Shown one piece after another: positions 34,346 to 43,624 of a stretch of 64,000 nt of DNA. Source of the stretch: an uncultured Bacilli bacterium (GTDB taxonomy: Bacteria; Bacillota_I; Bacilli_A; RF39; UBA660); NCBI GenBank assembly GCA_934096265.1, contig CAKOLI010000001.1, forward strand, positions 1-64,000, written 5' to 3'. How positions within the stretch are numbered: position 1 is the first letter of the stretch; each line of letters begins with the position of its first letter. The notes under the pieces are model-generated. The model searched no databases, was not told the DNA's origin, and saw nothing but the letters and a program-made list of their open reading frames with translations. The position numbers and the translations under genes were made by a program.

Positions 34346-35024
34346 ATTATCAAAAAGATTATATACAATTGCATCCTTAGTACCAATAAACAGTAAAGTA
34401 GTAGATGTAGGATGTGACCATGCCTATTTAAGCATATATTTAGCTCAAAATAAAATAGCTTCCAAAATATATGCCACTGATATAAACGAAAATGCATACA
34501 ATATTGCTAAACAAAATATAACATCACAAGGCCTAGATAAAACTATAAAAATAAAATTAGGAGATGGCCTTTTACCTATAAAAAAAGAAGATGTAAATAC
34601 CGCTATTATCTCAGGAATGGGAAGCAAAACCATAATCGATATTCTAAATAAAAGTACTGATGTTTTAACAAAAATTAATACTTTAATAATAAGCAGTAAT
34701 ACCGATTTATACTACTTAAGAAAAAATTTAATCAAACTAAATTACTATATTGAAAAAGAAATAATGCTTAAAGACAAAAATATATATTACACTATAATCA
34801 AACTATCTAAAGGTACTAAGAAGTATACACATAATGAATTAGTATATGGACCAGTTCTATTAAAGAAAAAAGATAAAGTACTAAAAGAATATTTAATAAA
34901 CATCATAAAAAAACAAGAAAGCATAATAAAAAACATTCCTAATACAAAATTACTTTTAAAATTAAAGCTTATTATAAAAAAAAGTAATATCTTATATATA
35001 TTAAAAAAAATAAGCAGCCAATGA
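34338..35024 (+). CDS. trmK: tRNA (adenine-22-N1)-methyltransferase
   Basis: TrmK (228 residues; YqfN) methylates A22 in tRNA using SAM. It begins LSKRLYTIASLVP, with the SAM-binding loop VVDVGCDHAYLSIYLA and GDGLLP and the catalytic-region SGMGSKTI. It overlaps the rpoD end. The usual partner yqfO is absent and miaB follows after 18 bases. Confidence 0.9.
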   Translation: MIKLSKRLYTIASLVPINSKVVDVGCDHAYLSIYLAQNKIASKIYATDINENAYNIAKQNITSQGLDKTIKIKLGDGLLPIKKEDVNTAIISGMGSKTIIDILNKSTDVLTKINTLIISSNTDLYYLRKNLIKLNYYIEKEIMLKDKNIYYTIIKLSKGTKKYTHNELVYGPVLLKKKDKVLKEYLINIIKKQESIIKNIPNTKLLLKLKLIIKKSNILYILKKISSQ

Positions 35025-35042
35025 ATTTAAGGAAGTGAAATA

Positions 35043-36467
35043 ATGAATTTACCAAGTATTGAAAAAGCTAGAATAAGAAGCAAAGAAGAAGTAAAAATAA
35101 TATACAATGACTATGTTGTTCCAGAAAATATAAAAGAGTATTTTAAAAACAAAAATTACTATATAGAAACTTATGGATGCCAAATGAATGTCCATGATAG
35201 TGAAAATATTAAAGCTATTTTAGAAAATATAGGCTTAACAAATACATCTAATATGGAAGATGCTGACTTAATAATATTAAATACCTGTGCTATCAGAGAA
35301 AATGCACATAATAAAGTATTTGGTATGTTAGGACGTATCAAACACCTAAAAGAAACAAAAAAAGATATAATCACCATCCTATGTGGCTGTATGGCACAAG
35401 AAGAAAGCGTAACTAGTGAAATTAAAGAAAAATACAAATGGATGGATATAGTCTTTGGAACCCATAACATTCATAAATTACCAATCCTCTTAGAAGAATT
35501 ATTAAAAACAAGAAAATTAAACATAGATGTCTATAGCATAGAAGGAAATATCTATGAAAATATCCCAGTAAAAAGAGACTCTAAATATAAATCATGGGTA
35601 AATATCATGTATGGATGTGATAAATTCTGTACATATTGCATTGTACCTTACACTAGAGGAAAACAAAGAAGCAGATTACCAAAAGATATCATAAAAGAAG
35701 TAGAAGATTTAGTAAAAGATGGCTATCAAGAAGTAACCTTATTAGGTCAAAACGTTAATGCCTATGGTAAAGATTTAAACATAAACTATAGCCTAGCAAA
35801 CCTCCTAGAAGATGTTGCCAAAACAAAAATAAATCGTATCTTCTTCGTAACATCTCATCCTTGGGATTTTACTGATGAAATGATAGATATCATTGCCAAA
35901 TATGACAACATTATGCCATATATTCATCTACCAATCCAATCAGGAAGTAACCGAATACTAAAGAAAATGGGAAGAAGATACACCAAAGAAGAATATATTA
36001 ACCTATTTAATAAAATAAAAGATAAAATACCAAATGCTAGTATTAGTACTGACATAATCGTAGGATTTCCTAATGAAGAAGATGAGGACTTCAACGAAAC
36101 CCTAGACATCGTTAACAAACTAAAATACGATTTAGCATATACATTTATCTATTCTAAAAGAGAAGGTACACCCGCTGCTAAATTTGAAGACAATATCAGT
36201 ATGGAAACTAAAAAAGCAAGATTAAGCAAACTAAATGAATTAGTTAACAAATATGCACTACTTAACAATCAAAAATATAAAGATAAAGTAGTTAAAGTCT
36301 TAATCGAGGGTATAAGTGAAAAGAAAGGCCACTTATTTGGATATACAGATACTATGAAGTTAGTAAACGTCTTAGGAGAAAAAAATAATATAGGAAAAAT
36401 TGTAAATGTCAAAATAACTGGAGTGAAGACATGGAGCTTAGATGGAGAAATCGTAAATGATAAATAA
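35043..36467 (+). CDS. miaB: tRNA-2-methylthio-N6-dimethylallyladenosine synthase
   Basis: MiaB (474 residues) is a radical-SAM methylthiotransferase acting on i6A37 of tRNAs. It has the auxiliary-cluster Cys46, Cys82 and Cys116. The SAM-cluster Cys192, Cys196 and Cys199 lie in GCDKFCTYCIVP. A TRAM domain is at the C-terminus. The N-terminal extension of about 35 residues is typical of Firmicutes MiaB. It overlaps ymcA by 11 bases, reproducing the ymcB-ymcA order of B. subtilis. Confidence 0.94.
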   Translation: MNLPSIEKARIRSKEEVKIIYNDYVVPENIKEYFKNKNYYIETYGCQMNVHDSENIKAILENIGLTNTSNMEDADLIILNTCAIRENAHNKVFGMLGRIKHLKETKKDIITILCGCMAQEESVTSEIKEKYKWMDIVFGTHNIHKLPILLEELLKTRKLNIDVYSIEGNIYENIPVKRDSKYKSWVNIMYGCDKFCTYCIVPYTRGKQRSRLPKDIIKEVEDLVKDGYQEVTLLGQNVNAYGKDLNINYSLANLLEDVAKTKINRIFFVTSHPWDFTDEMIDIIAKYDNIMPYIHLPIQSGSNRILKKMGRRYTKEEYINLFNKIKDKIPNASISTDIIVGFPNEEDEDFNETLDIVNKLKYDLAYTFIYSKREGTPAAKFEDNISMETKKARLSKLNELVNKYALLNNQKYKDKVVKVLIEGISEKKGHLFGYTDTMKLVNVLGEKNNIGKIVNVKITGVKTWSLDGEIVNDK

Positions 36468-36786
36468 CAAAATAGATGAATTATTTCAAGCTATAAATGA
36501 AAGCGAAGAATATCAAGATTATCTAAAAATAGTAAAAATCTTAAAGGAAGATAAAGAATTAACAAACCTAATTGAAGAAATAAAACAACTCCAAAAAGAA
36601 GCTACTATACTAGAATACCAAAATAACACTAAATATAAAGAAATAGATAATACTATTAAAGAAAAACTAAATATACTAAATAATAATCCCCTTTATGTTG
36701 AATATAAATATAAAATGGATGAGTTAAATAACATTATAAGTACCTCATCTAATATGATTACAAAATACTTAGAAGAAATAGTTTAA
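36457..36786 (+). CDS. ymcA: YlbF/YmcA-family protein (RicA-like)
   Basis: This 109-residue helical protein of the YlbF/YmcA family shows the pattern EEYQDYLKIVKILKED and NPLYVEYKYKMDELNNII. In B. subtilis YmcA forms a complex with YlbF and YaaT that affects RNase Y-dependent mRNA processing and Spo0A phosphorylation, hence sporulation, competence and biofilm. Its position right after miaB is the conserved one and favours YmcA over YlbF. It is translated from an ATG overlapping the miaB end. Confidence 0.82.
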   Translation: MINNKIDELFQAINESEEYQDYLKIVKILKEDKELTNLIEEIKQLQKEATILEYQNNTKYKEIDNTIKEKLNILNNNPLYVEYKYKMDELNNIISTSSNMITKYLEEIV

Positions 36787-36797
36787 ATATAGTGTAT

Positions 36798-36833
36798 AAG
36801 TGTCAAATTTTTATGTATTTTGACACTTTTTTT
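36798..36833 (+). terminator. Terminator after ymcA
   Basis: AAGTGTCAAA (36798-36807) pairs with TTTGACACTT (36818-36827), followed by a T-tract. TTGACA in the right arm could double as a weak -35 for the murD -10 TATAAT at 36845-36850 (spacing 19). Confidence 0.88.
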
Positions 36834-36873
36834 AAATTTAATGCTATAATTAAATTGAAAGAAGGTAAATACA

Positions 36874-38211
36874 ATGTTTGAAAATAAAAAAATATTTATT
36901 CTAGGTATGGCCCGCAGTGGCTACGAAGCAGCAAAAGTCTTAGCCAAAAGAGGTAACATAATAACACTAAATGATATGTCTAAAGACCAAGACATGGACA
37001 AAGTTAAAGAACTAGAAGATTTAGGCGTAAGTGTAATATTAGGTTCACATCCAGATGATATATTAACAAAAGATTTTGATTATGTAATAAAAAACCCAGG
37101 AATTAGAAATGACCACAAATATGTATTATTTGCAAAAGAAAACAATATTAAAGTAATAAATGAAATACAAATGGCTTATTACTTATTACCTAAAAACGTT
37201 AAAATAATAGGTATTACAGGCAGCAATGGCAAAACAACTACAACAACTCTAATATATGAAATGCTAAAAAATGCAGGACTTAGAGCCCACTTAACGGGTA
37301 ATGTTGGTCTGCCTTTATCTGGCTTTTTAGATAAAATAAAAGAAGGAGATTACATCGTCATAGAAATCGCAGGCCATCATTTAGCAAACTTTATAGACTT
37401 TAAAACAGACATTTCAGTATTAACTAACTTATTACCAGTTCACTTAGACTTCCATGGAACCTACGAAAATTACATAAATATAAAAAAAAGAATATTTTCA
37501 AATCATACCAAAAAAGATCTTGCTATCATCAACTGTGGCAATGAAGACTGCCTAAAAATAACAGAAGATATTAATTCTACAAAAATGTATTTCTCAGCTA
37601 TAAACAAAAATGGAGATGCTTACCTAGAAGATGGTTATATCTGCTATAAAAATAATAAAATAATAAAAACAAAAGATATTACTCTAAAAGGAAATCATAA
37701 CTATGAAAATATGATGTGTGCACTTATAATAGGCATATATTTAGGACTAGATATTGAAAATATCAAACAAACCCTAGCAAACTTCAAAGGAGTAGAACAT
37801 CGTATTGAATTTGTAAGAACCATTCACGAAAGAGAATTTTATAACGATTCTAAATCTACAAACAATAAAGCTACCCAAATCGCAGTATCATCATTTAACA
37901 AACCAATAATGCTAATACTAGGAGGCTTAGACCGTGGCCAAACATTTGATGAATTAAAAGATTACATGACTAACGTAAAACAAATATTTTGCTATGGCCA
38001 AACAAAAGATAAAATTAAATCTTTCGCAGATGAAAACAATATTAAAGTAACAGTAGTAAATAACCTAGAAGAAGCAACAAAACTAGCTTACAATCTATCT
38101 AGTGAAGGTGATGTTATCTTGTTATCACCAGCTTGTGCTTCTTGGGATCAATATAAATGCTTTGAAGATAGAGGAAACGAATTTAAACAAATTGTTAACT
38201 CGTTTAAATAA
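36874..38211 (+). CDS. murD: UDP-N-acetylmuramoyl-L-alanine:D-glutamate ligase
   Basis: MurD (445 residues) adds D-Glu to the peptidoglycan precursor in the cytosol. The ATP-binding loop GITGSNGKTTTT is at 113-124. The central and C-terminal Mur-ligase motifs (HLDFHGTYENY, FYNDSKSTNNKAT, LGGLDRGQTFDEL, LSPACASWDQY) are complete. It is a single gene with its own promoter, outside a dcw cluster. AGAAGGTAAATAC precedes the ATG. Confidence 0.95.
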   Translation: MFENKKIFILGMARSGYEAAKVLAKRGNIITLNDMSKDQDMDKVKELEDLGVSVILGSHPDDILTKDFDYVIKNPGIRNDHKYVLFAKENNIKVINEIQMAYYLLPKNVKIIGITGSNGKTTTTTLIYEMLKNAGLRAHLTGNVGLPLSGFLDKIKEGDYIVIEIAGHHLANFIDFKTDISVLTNLLPVHLDFHGTYENYINIKKRIFSNHTKKDLAIINCGNEDCLKITEDINSTKMYFSAINKNGDAYLEDGYICYKNNKIIKTKDITLKGNHNYENMMCALIIGIYLGLDIENIKQTLANFKGVEHRIEFVRTIHEREFYNDSKSTNNKATQIAVSSFNKPIMLILGGLDRGQTFDELKDYMTNVKQIFCYGQTKDKIKSFADENNIKVTVVNNLEEATKLAYNLSSEGDVILLSPACASWDQYKCFEDRGNEFKQIVNSFK

Positions 38212-38292
38212 TAAGGAAAATACTTATTTATATAAAGAAGAAAAATAAATAATTAGATTTAAGTAATCTACATTAAATTTACTAAAACGTTA

Positions 38293-38321
38293 TTTACATC
38301 TTAGAATATTCATGTTATAAT
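38293..38321 (+). promoter_or_regulatory. Promoter of tRNA-Leu
   Basis: TTTACA (38293-38298), a 17-base spacer and TATAAT (38316-38321), with an extended TG. The mature tRNA starts 20 bases later. Confidence 0.8.
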
Positions 38322-38340
38322 GTATTAGTAATTTCTTCAT

Positions 38341-38426
38341 GCCAGCCTGGCGGAATGGTAGACGCGGTAGACTCAAAATCTACTACTAGCAATAGTGTGA
38401 GGGTTCAAGTCCCTTGGCTGGTACCA
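38341..38426 (+). tRNA. tRNA-Leu, anticodon CAA
   Basis: This is a class II tRNA with a long variable arm. The acceptor stem GCCAGCC pairs with GGCTGGT, followed by A and an encoded CCA. The anticodon stem GTAGA/TCTAC encloses the loop CTCAAAA, so the anticodon is CAA (reads UUG). The T-arm contains GGTTCAAGTCC. Confidence 0.96.
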
Positions 38427-38438
38427 AATAAAAAGTAT

Positions 38439-38461
38439 AAACCCTTAAAATAAGGGTTTTT
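38439..38461 (+). terminator. Terminator after tRNA-Leu
   Basis: AAACCCTTA (38439-38447) pairs perfectly with TAAGGGTTT (38451-38459) around AAA. The T-tail is short. Confidence 0.8.
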
Positions 38462-38499
38462 ATATATACTTTATACATAAAAAATAAAGGATTGATATT

Positions 38500-39786
38500 A
38501 TGATAGATATAAAATTAATAAGAGAAAATAAAGAATTAGTAAAAGAAAATATTAAAAAGAAATATCAAGATGAAAAATTACCTCTTGTCGATGAAGTATT
38601 AGAACTAGATAAAAAATTAAGAGAAACCAAAGTTCAAGCAGATAACTTACGTAACAAAAGAAACAGTATTTCTAGTAACATTGGAGAATTTATGAGAAAT
38701 AAACAAATAGAAGAAGCTAATTCTCTAAAAGAAGAAGTAAAAGAAATAAATAACAAATTAGATTATCTGGAAAAGGAAGAAGAAAAGCTAAATCAAGAAA
38801 TAAGAAAAATAATGCTAGTAATACCTAATATTATTGATAAAAGTGTCCCTATTGGCAAAGACGACAGCGAAAATGTAGAAATAGAAAGATTCGGAGAACC
38901 GGTTATTAAAGATTATGAAATTCCTTATCATGCCGATATAATAGAAGCCTTAAATGGCCTAGATAAAATCTCTGCTGGTAGAACAAGTGGTAATGGCTTT
39001 TACTTCTTACTAGGTGATATTGCTAGATTACATTCAAGCTTATTATCTTATGCAAGAGATTTTATGATTAACAAAGGTTTTACTTATTGTGTACCTCCTT
39101 TTATGATTAGAAGTGATGTAGTAAATGGTGTTATGTCATTTAAAGAAATGGACGCTATGATGTATAAAATAGAAAACGAAGACTTATACCTAATTGGTAC
39201 TTCTGAACATTCTATGATAGGTAGATTCAAAGACCAAATAATTCCTGAAGCATCCCTTCCTCTTGCATTAACTTCTTATTCACCATGTTTTAGAAAAGAA
39301 GTAGGGGCTCACGGTATTGAAGAACGTGGTATATACCGTGTTCATCAATTCGAAAAGCAAGAAATGATAGTCATATGTAAACCGCAAGAAGCAATGGATT
39401 GGTATAACAAAATGTGTTCTTACACAGTAGAGTTTTTTAGAAGCTTAAATGTTCCAGTTAGAACATTAGAATGTTGCAGTGGAGATTTAGCGGACTTAAA
39501 AGTAAAATCTTGCGATGTAGAAGCTTGGAGCCCAAGACAACAAAAATACTATGAAGTAGGCTCATGTTCAACTCTAGGAGATGCTCAAGCAAGAAGACTA
39601 AGCATAAGAGCCAAAGGAGAAAATGGAAACTACCTAGTAGCCACTCTAAATAATACCGTAGTAGCTTCACCTCGTGGCCTAATCGCTATTATAGAAAACA
39701 ATTATAACAAAGATGGAAGTATAAACATTCCAAAAGCTTTACAACCTTACATGGGCGGTTTAGAAATAATAAAACCAAATAAATAA
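38500..39786 (+). CDS. serS: Seryl-tRNA synthetase with archaeal/eukaryal-like catalytic motifs
   Basis: This 428-residue class II synthetase charges tRNA-Ser. The N-terminal coiled-coil arm (about 25-110) and catalytic core are present. Motif 2 reads FRKEVGAHGIEERGIYRVHQFEK and motif 3 reads TLNNTVVASPRGLIAIIEN (both read in parts). Common bacterial enzymes have FRSEAG..RDTRGLIRQHQF and TLNGSGLAVGRTLVA, whereas FRVHQF and TLNNTAVASTR are typical of archaeal and eukaryal SerRS. This looks like an archaeal-type lineage of the enzyme, possibly acquired by transfer. A hairpin terminator follows. ATTGATATT precedes the ATG, and the ribosome-binding site AAAGGA is eight bases upstream. Confidence 0.92.
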   Translation: MIDIKLIRENKELVKENIKKKYQDEKLPLVDEVLELDKKLRETKVQADNLRNKRNSISSNIGEFMRNKQIEEANSLKEEVKEINNKLDYLEKEEEKLNQEIRKIMLVIPNIIDKSVPIGKDDSENVEIERFGEPVIKDYEIPYHADIIEALNGLDKISAGRTSGNGFYFLLGDIARLHSSLLSYARDFMINKGFTYCVPPFMIRSDVVNGVMSFKEMDAMMYKIENEDLYLIGTSEHSMIGRFKDQIIPEASLPLALTSYSPCFRKEVGAHGIEERGIYRVHQFEKQEMIVICKPQEAMDWYNKMCSYTVEFFRSLNVPVRTLECCSGDLADLKVKSCDVEAWSPRQQKYYEVGSCSTLGDAQARRLSIRAKGENGNYLVATLNNTVVASPRGLIAIIENNYNKDGSINIPKALQPYMGGLEIIKPNK

Positions 39787-39797
39787 AGTCGTATGCT

Positions 39798-39835
39798 AAA
39801 AACGTTATAGATAAAAATAACTATAGTGTTTTTTT
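39798..39835 (+). terminator. Terminator after serS
   Basis: AAAACGTTATAG (39798-39809) pairs with CTATAGTGTTTT (39820-39831) with two G-T wobbles, then T-run. Confidence 0.75.
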
Positions 39836-40247
39836 TGATTTATAAATAAATGATTTATCAAAATTAACATTTAAAAAAATTAAGTGAAAGTACATCTATT
39901 GCTTCTAATTAAAATAAGATATTGTTTATAACACAGTTGATAAAGAACAATTTGTTCATTAAATCTATATAAATATAAAAATAAGTAGTATATCTCTGCT
40001 TTTTTTTAGAATGAGAAATAATATTTATCATTTTAAAACAGACAAAATTATAAGTATAAAATAGAAAAAGCAAAATATTTTCCTAATATATGTTATAATG
40101 TATTTAAGTTATTGCAAATTAATTTTATATGTATTTAAATTATCTAAATCAGCATTCGGAAACATGAGATTATATTACTAAAGAAAGTAATTCTATAAAA
40201 AATTTTATCAAAATAGAAGTTTGAGAATATAAAAGGAGATTAATTAA
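39836..40247. other. AT-rich intergenic region before the PfkB-SIS gene
   Basis: No gene, repeat or known riboswitch is apparent in these 412 bases. An extended -10, TGTTATAAT, lies at 40091-40099 and would give a leader of about 140 bases. AAAGGAG sits before the ATG at 40248. The boundary between serS and the accessory genes falls here. Confidence 0.5.
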
Positions 40248-42200
40248 ATGAGAGTAGTAAGTATAGGCGATTTAGTAACAGATTACTATTATAAAAATAA
40301 TAAATTAATAGGAATTAACGGTGGCATGACATCGCATAATATAATTGCTAATTTAGCAAAAATGAAAATAAATACCTCTGTATTTGGATGCTGTGGTAAC
40401 GATTTACAAGGTAAAATTGCTATTAATTCTTTAGAAAAAATTAATGTTGACATAAGTAATATTAAAATAATTGAAGATATTAGAACTAGATGTTTTCATG
40501 TATCATATCATGAAAAGGATAATAAATTAACTTTTGCATACAAAAAAAGATGCCCATTTTGTAATAATAAAAAATGGTATGAAGAAAGTCTAATTGATAC
40601 AAATTATATTTTATCTAACATTAAAGAAGATGACATTTTAGTTTTTGATAACTTAAACGACAAAAACCAATTAATTATTAATAATACCAATAATAAAAAA
40701 GTAATTGATTTAGGACAATATTTTGAATTTGAAAGTTTAACTAATGAAAAAATTATAAATAAAATAGCAAATAAATTTGAAATAATAAATCTTAATGAAA
40801 GAGTAGCAAGTTATCTCATAAATAGATTTAGTTTAAATAGTGAAAAAGAACTTTACAATATTATAAAACCAAATTTAATGACAATCACAAAAGGAGAAAA
40901 AGGTGCCACATTTATAACTAATGATAATATATATAACTTTGAATTAATTAATAAAGGTAATGTAGTTGATTCAACTGGCGCAGGGGATGCCTTTATGTCA
41001 ATTATTATTAAAGAAGCAATTAAAAATAATTTTAATTATAATTTTAATAATTTTAAAAAATGGTATGAAACTTCTAATAAACTAACTCTTAAAGTCGTTT
41101 CTAAAATTGGCGCAAGAGGACATATCAATACATTATATAAAATTAAAAAGAATAATGATAGTTGTACTTGTAATACTTTTCTAATTTGTGAAAGAAAAAA
41201 AATAAAAAGATGTAATATAAATATTAATAATTTAGAAAAAAGGATTATTAATTCACTCAAGACCCCCTTAAATGCTAAATTAGATGAAATAGAATTTGAT
41301 AATAAAAATTGTTTATTTATTGGCACTGGAGGCTCTTATGCAGGAGCTTATTTCGCATCAAGAATTATAAATATATTATATGGCACTAATGCTTATGCAA
41401 TATATCCCAGAGATGTTCTATATAGAAATAATAGCAATATTGATAAAGTTATTTTATTTTCTTATTCTGGCACAACAAATGATATTATTAATAGTGTTAA
41501 AGATTTTGATAAAAAAAATATTTACATAATTACAAAAGGTGAGCTTAAAAACATTGTATTAAAAACAGGTTTATTAAAGAAAAATATATTAAGTTACAAA
41601 ACGGCATCAAACAGAGGAAAAGAAAGGGGATTCTTATCATTTGAGGGTGCAGTAGCACCTGCTGCTATTTTTTTAAAATATTTTTTAGATAAGACAAAGT
41701 CTAATATTAATATTAGAAATTTTATAATAAATTCTATTATGTATTGGGATAAACAAATAGAAAAAGCAATTAATAATAAGTTGATTGAAAAAATAAAAAT
41801 GCAAAACACAATAAATATTTTTAAAGGAGATTATACTAATACAGCAAGTTATGATTTAGAAAGTAAAATTATTGAATCAGGAATATTTAACTGTATTATC
41901 CATGAAAAAAAGAATTTTTCACATGGAAGATTTGTTAACTTTGAAAATTTAAATAATAAAATATCAATATATTTTAAACAAAAATCTACAAGCAAATATG
42001 AAGAAGAATTATTAAAATATTTATCTGATAATTGTGTATTAGTAGAAAGCAATTATGATGGCTTACTAGCGGAATTTGATTTACTTATAGCATCACAATT
42101 TATAATTTATTATATTGGTAAAATATTAGATATTGATGTTTCAAAACCAAAATATACAGAAGCCGCTATGAAAATATATTTTTATAAAGGAGAGTTATAA
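40248..42200 (+). CDS. Fusion of a PfkB-family sugar kinase and a double-SIS sugar-phosphate domain
   Basis: This is a 650-residue two-part protein. Residues 1-300 are a PfkB/ribokinase-type kinase: MRVVSIGDLVTDYYY at the start, INGGMTSHNIIANLAKM (substrate side), and the anion-hole motif DSTGAGDAF near 241-249. Residues 345-650 are SIS domains: GTGGSYAGAYFASRI near 358, PRDVLYRNN, FSYSGTTNDI and FSHGRF near 557. A linker and the kinase lid contain Cys clusters (CPFC; CTC..C..C) that might bind zinc. Sugar kinases and SIS isomerases or deglycases often act in succession, so the fusion may phosphorylate and then isomerise or cleave one sugar derivative. No known single enzyme comes to mind. 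Codons favour TTA/ATT/AAT, unlike the neighbouring core genes. Confidence 0.8.
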   Translation: MRVVSIGDLVTDYYYKNNKLIGINGGMTSHNIIANLAKMKINTSVFGCCGNDLQGKIAINSLEKINVDISNIKIIEDIRTRCFHVSYHEKDNKLTFAYKKRCPFCNNKKWYEESLIDTNYILSNIKEDDILVFDNLNDKNQLIINNTNNKKVIDLGQYFEFESLTNEKIINKIANKFEIINLNERVASYLINRFSLNSEKELYNIIKPNLMTITKGEKGATFITNDNIYNFELINKGNVVDSTGAGDAFMSIIIKEAIKNNFNYNFNNFKKWYETSNKLTLKVVSKIGARGHINTLYKIKKNNDSCTCNTFLICERKKIKRCNININNLEKRIINSLKTPLNAKLDEIEFDNKNCLFIGTGGSYAGAYFASRIINILYGTNAYAIYPRDVLYRNNSNIDKVILFSYSGTTNDIINSVKDFDKKNIYIITKGELKNIVLKTGLLKKNILSYKTASNRGKERGFLSFEGAVAPAAIFLKYFLDKTKSNINIRNFIINSIMYWDKQIEKAINNKLIEKIKMQNTINIFKGDYTNTASYDLESKIIESGIFNCIIHEKKNFSHGRFVNFENLNNKISIYFKQKSTSKYEEELLKYLSDNCVLVESNYDGLLAEFDLLIASQFIIYYIGKILDIDVSKPKYTEAAMKIYFYKGEL

Positions 42201-42210
42201 AAGAAATAAC

Positions 42211-42516
42211 ATGAAATATATAATTAAAAGAAACTTAAATTTGTTTGGTAATAATAATATTATAAGATTTGAATATGATGTCAAAATTAACAATTCTAGC
42301 AATGGCTTTGAAAATTTTGACATAGGTAATGAAGAAATCCTTCTCGATAGTTTGTTAAAGAAACTAAATAATGAAACTATTTTAAAATTAAATGAAATTA
42401 ATCCAATTTATATATCAATATCTAATTATTTCTTTAATAATATTACTAGACTATTTGCTATAGAATATGAAACATTATCTACTATATCAAGAATAGAGCG
42501 CCAAGACTTAAAATAA
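42211..42516 (+). CDS. Unknown 101-residue protein co-transcribed with the PfkB-SIS gene
   Basis: This small soluble protein starts MKYIIKRNLNLFGNNNIIRFEYDV. It has alternating hydrophobic stretches and a helical C-terminus, and no recognised family. It begins 10 bases after the fusion gene with only a weak ribosome-binding site, and a strong terminator follows. Co-expression with the kinase-isomerase is therefore likely. Function is unknown. Confidence 0.65.
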   Translation: MKYIIKRNLNLFGNNNIIRFEYDVKINNSSNGFENFDIGNEEILLDSLLKKLNNETILKLNEINPIYISISNYFFNNITRLFAIEYETLSTISRIERQDLK

Positions 42517-42551
42517 ACATTAAAAGTAATATTCATTCATAACCAATTTTG

Positions 42552-42576
42552 TGAGTATGAAAATACTCATTTTTTA
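42552..42576 (+). terminator. Terminator of the PfkB-SIS unit
   Basis: TGAGTAT (42552-42558) and ATACTCA (42563-42569) form a perfect stem with a GAAA loop, then T7. Confidence 0.85.
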
Positions 42577-42645
42577 TATATCAAAATAAAAACGTAAATA
42601 CCAATATGTATCTACATTCATCTTCTTAATTAAATATATCTATAC

Positions 42646-43623
42646 TTACTCTTTATTCCTTAAAAACACCGCTAACGAATTAGGATCAACATCCTTATAT
42701 ACAATATTATATATAAGATCAATAATAGGCATATCAACATTCTTATGTCTAATTAACTTATATATAGATTTCAAAGTATATAACCCCTCAATAGTGGTAG
42801 TATTCATATATTCTTCTATTTTCCTCTTATCCACCTTTTCACCAATCATTTTCCCTAAAGTAAAATTTCTACTCTTATAAGAAGTACAAGTAAGTAACAA
42901 ATCACCAAAACCCGCAAAAGACAAAATAGTTTTCTTACTACCACCAAGAGCTTTAATCAAATTCTTAATATCATGCAAAGACTCCGTAATAAACATACAT
43001 TGAGTAGACTCAGGATAACCAAGCCCTTGTAATATTCCAGAAGCAATCGCAATAACATTTTTCACAGCGCCACATACAGATACACCCAAAACATCTCTAG
43101 TTTCTCTCAATTTTAAATAATTATTTTGTAAAGTCCTCTTAAGTATTTTAACAGTACCACTATTCTTACTAGCAAGACTAAGCCCAATAGGAACTTTCTT
43201 TGCTATATCTATCGCAAAAGAACCACCAGAAATAACAGCCATCTTCTTAGTTTTAATATTTTTAGCTACAACATTTTCTACAAATAAACAACTACCTTGC
43301 TCAATCCCCTTAGAAGCAATACATATATGTTGTGTATTCTTATAATATTTCTTCAAATCAATACACACATCATTAACAACCTTCGCAGGGACAGCTATAA
43401 CTATAACAGAAGCATCTCTAACCGCTTCCTCCATATCACAAGTAATCTTTATATTATCAGGTATCTTAACCCCTTTTAAAACATTAACATTTTCTTTCTT
43501 CTCATTAATCATATCAGCTTCTTCTCTAAACTTTGTCCACATCATTATATTCTTAACATTTTCATTAAACATAAGAGCAAGTGCAATCCCATATGCTCCA
43601 GTACCTAAAATACATATTTTCAT
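42646..43623 (-). CDS. gpsA: Glycerol-3-phosphate dehydrogenase [NAD(P)+]
   Basis: GpsA (325 residues) reduces dihydroxyacetone phosphate to sn-glycerol-3-phosphate, the backbone of phospholipids and teichoic acids. The Rossmann motif ILGTGAYGIALA is at the N-terminus. VIAVPAKVV, the catalytic Lys in GAVKNVIAIASGI, and LTCTSYKSRNFTLG are all present. The gene is the second of a minus-strand pair, starting one base after the DUF192 gene ends. Confidence 0.94.
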   Translation of the reverse strand: MKICILGTGAYGIALALMFNENVKNIMMWTKFREEADMINEKKENVNVLKGVKIPDNIKITCDMEEAVRDASVIVIAVPAKVVNDVCIDLKKYYKNTQHICIASKGIEQGSCLFVENVVAKNIKTKKMAVISGGSFAIDIAKKVPIGLSLASKNSGTVKILKRTLQNNYLKLRETRDVLGVSVCGAVKNVIAIASGILQGLGYPESTQCMFITESLHDIKNLIKALGGSKKTILSFAGFGDLLLTCTSYKSRNFTLGKMIGEKVDKRKIEEYMNTTTIEGLYTLKSIYKLIRHKNVDMPIIDLIYNIVYKDVDPNSLAVFLRNKE

Positions 43624-43624
43624 C

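Noticed and set aside
39836..40247. Riboswitch in front of the PfkB-SIS gene
   Set aside because: The leader is long enough, but I see no conserved aptamer core or expression-platform hairpin.
43297..43479. Plus-strand 60-codon frame opposite gpsA
   Set aside because: Fully inside gpsA on the other strand with no ribosome-binding site.
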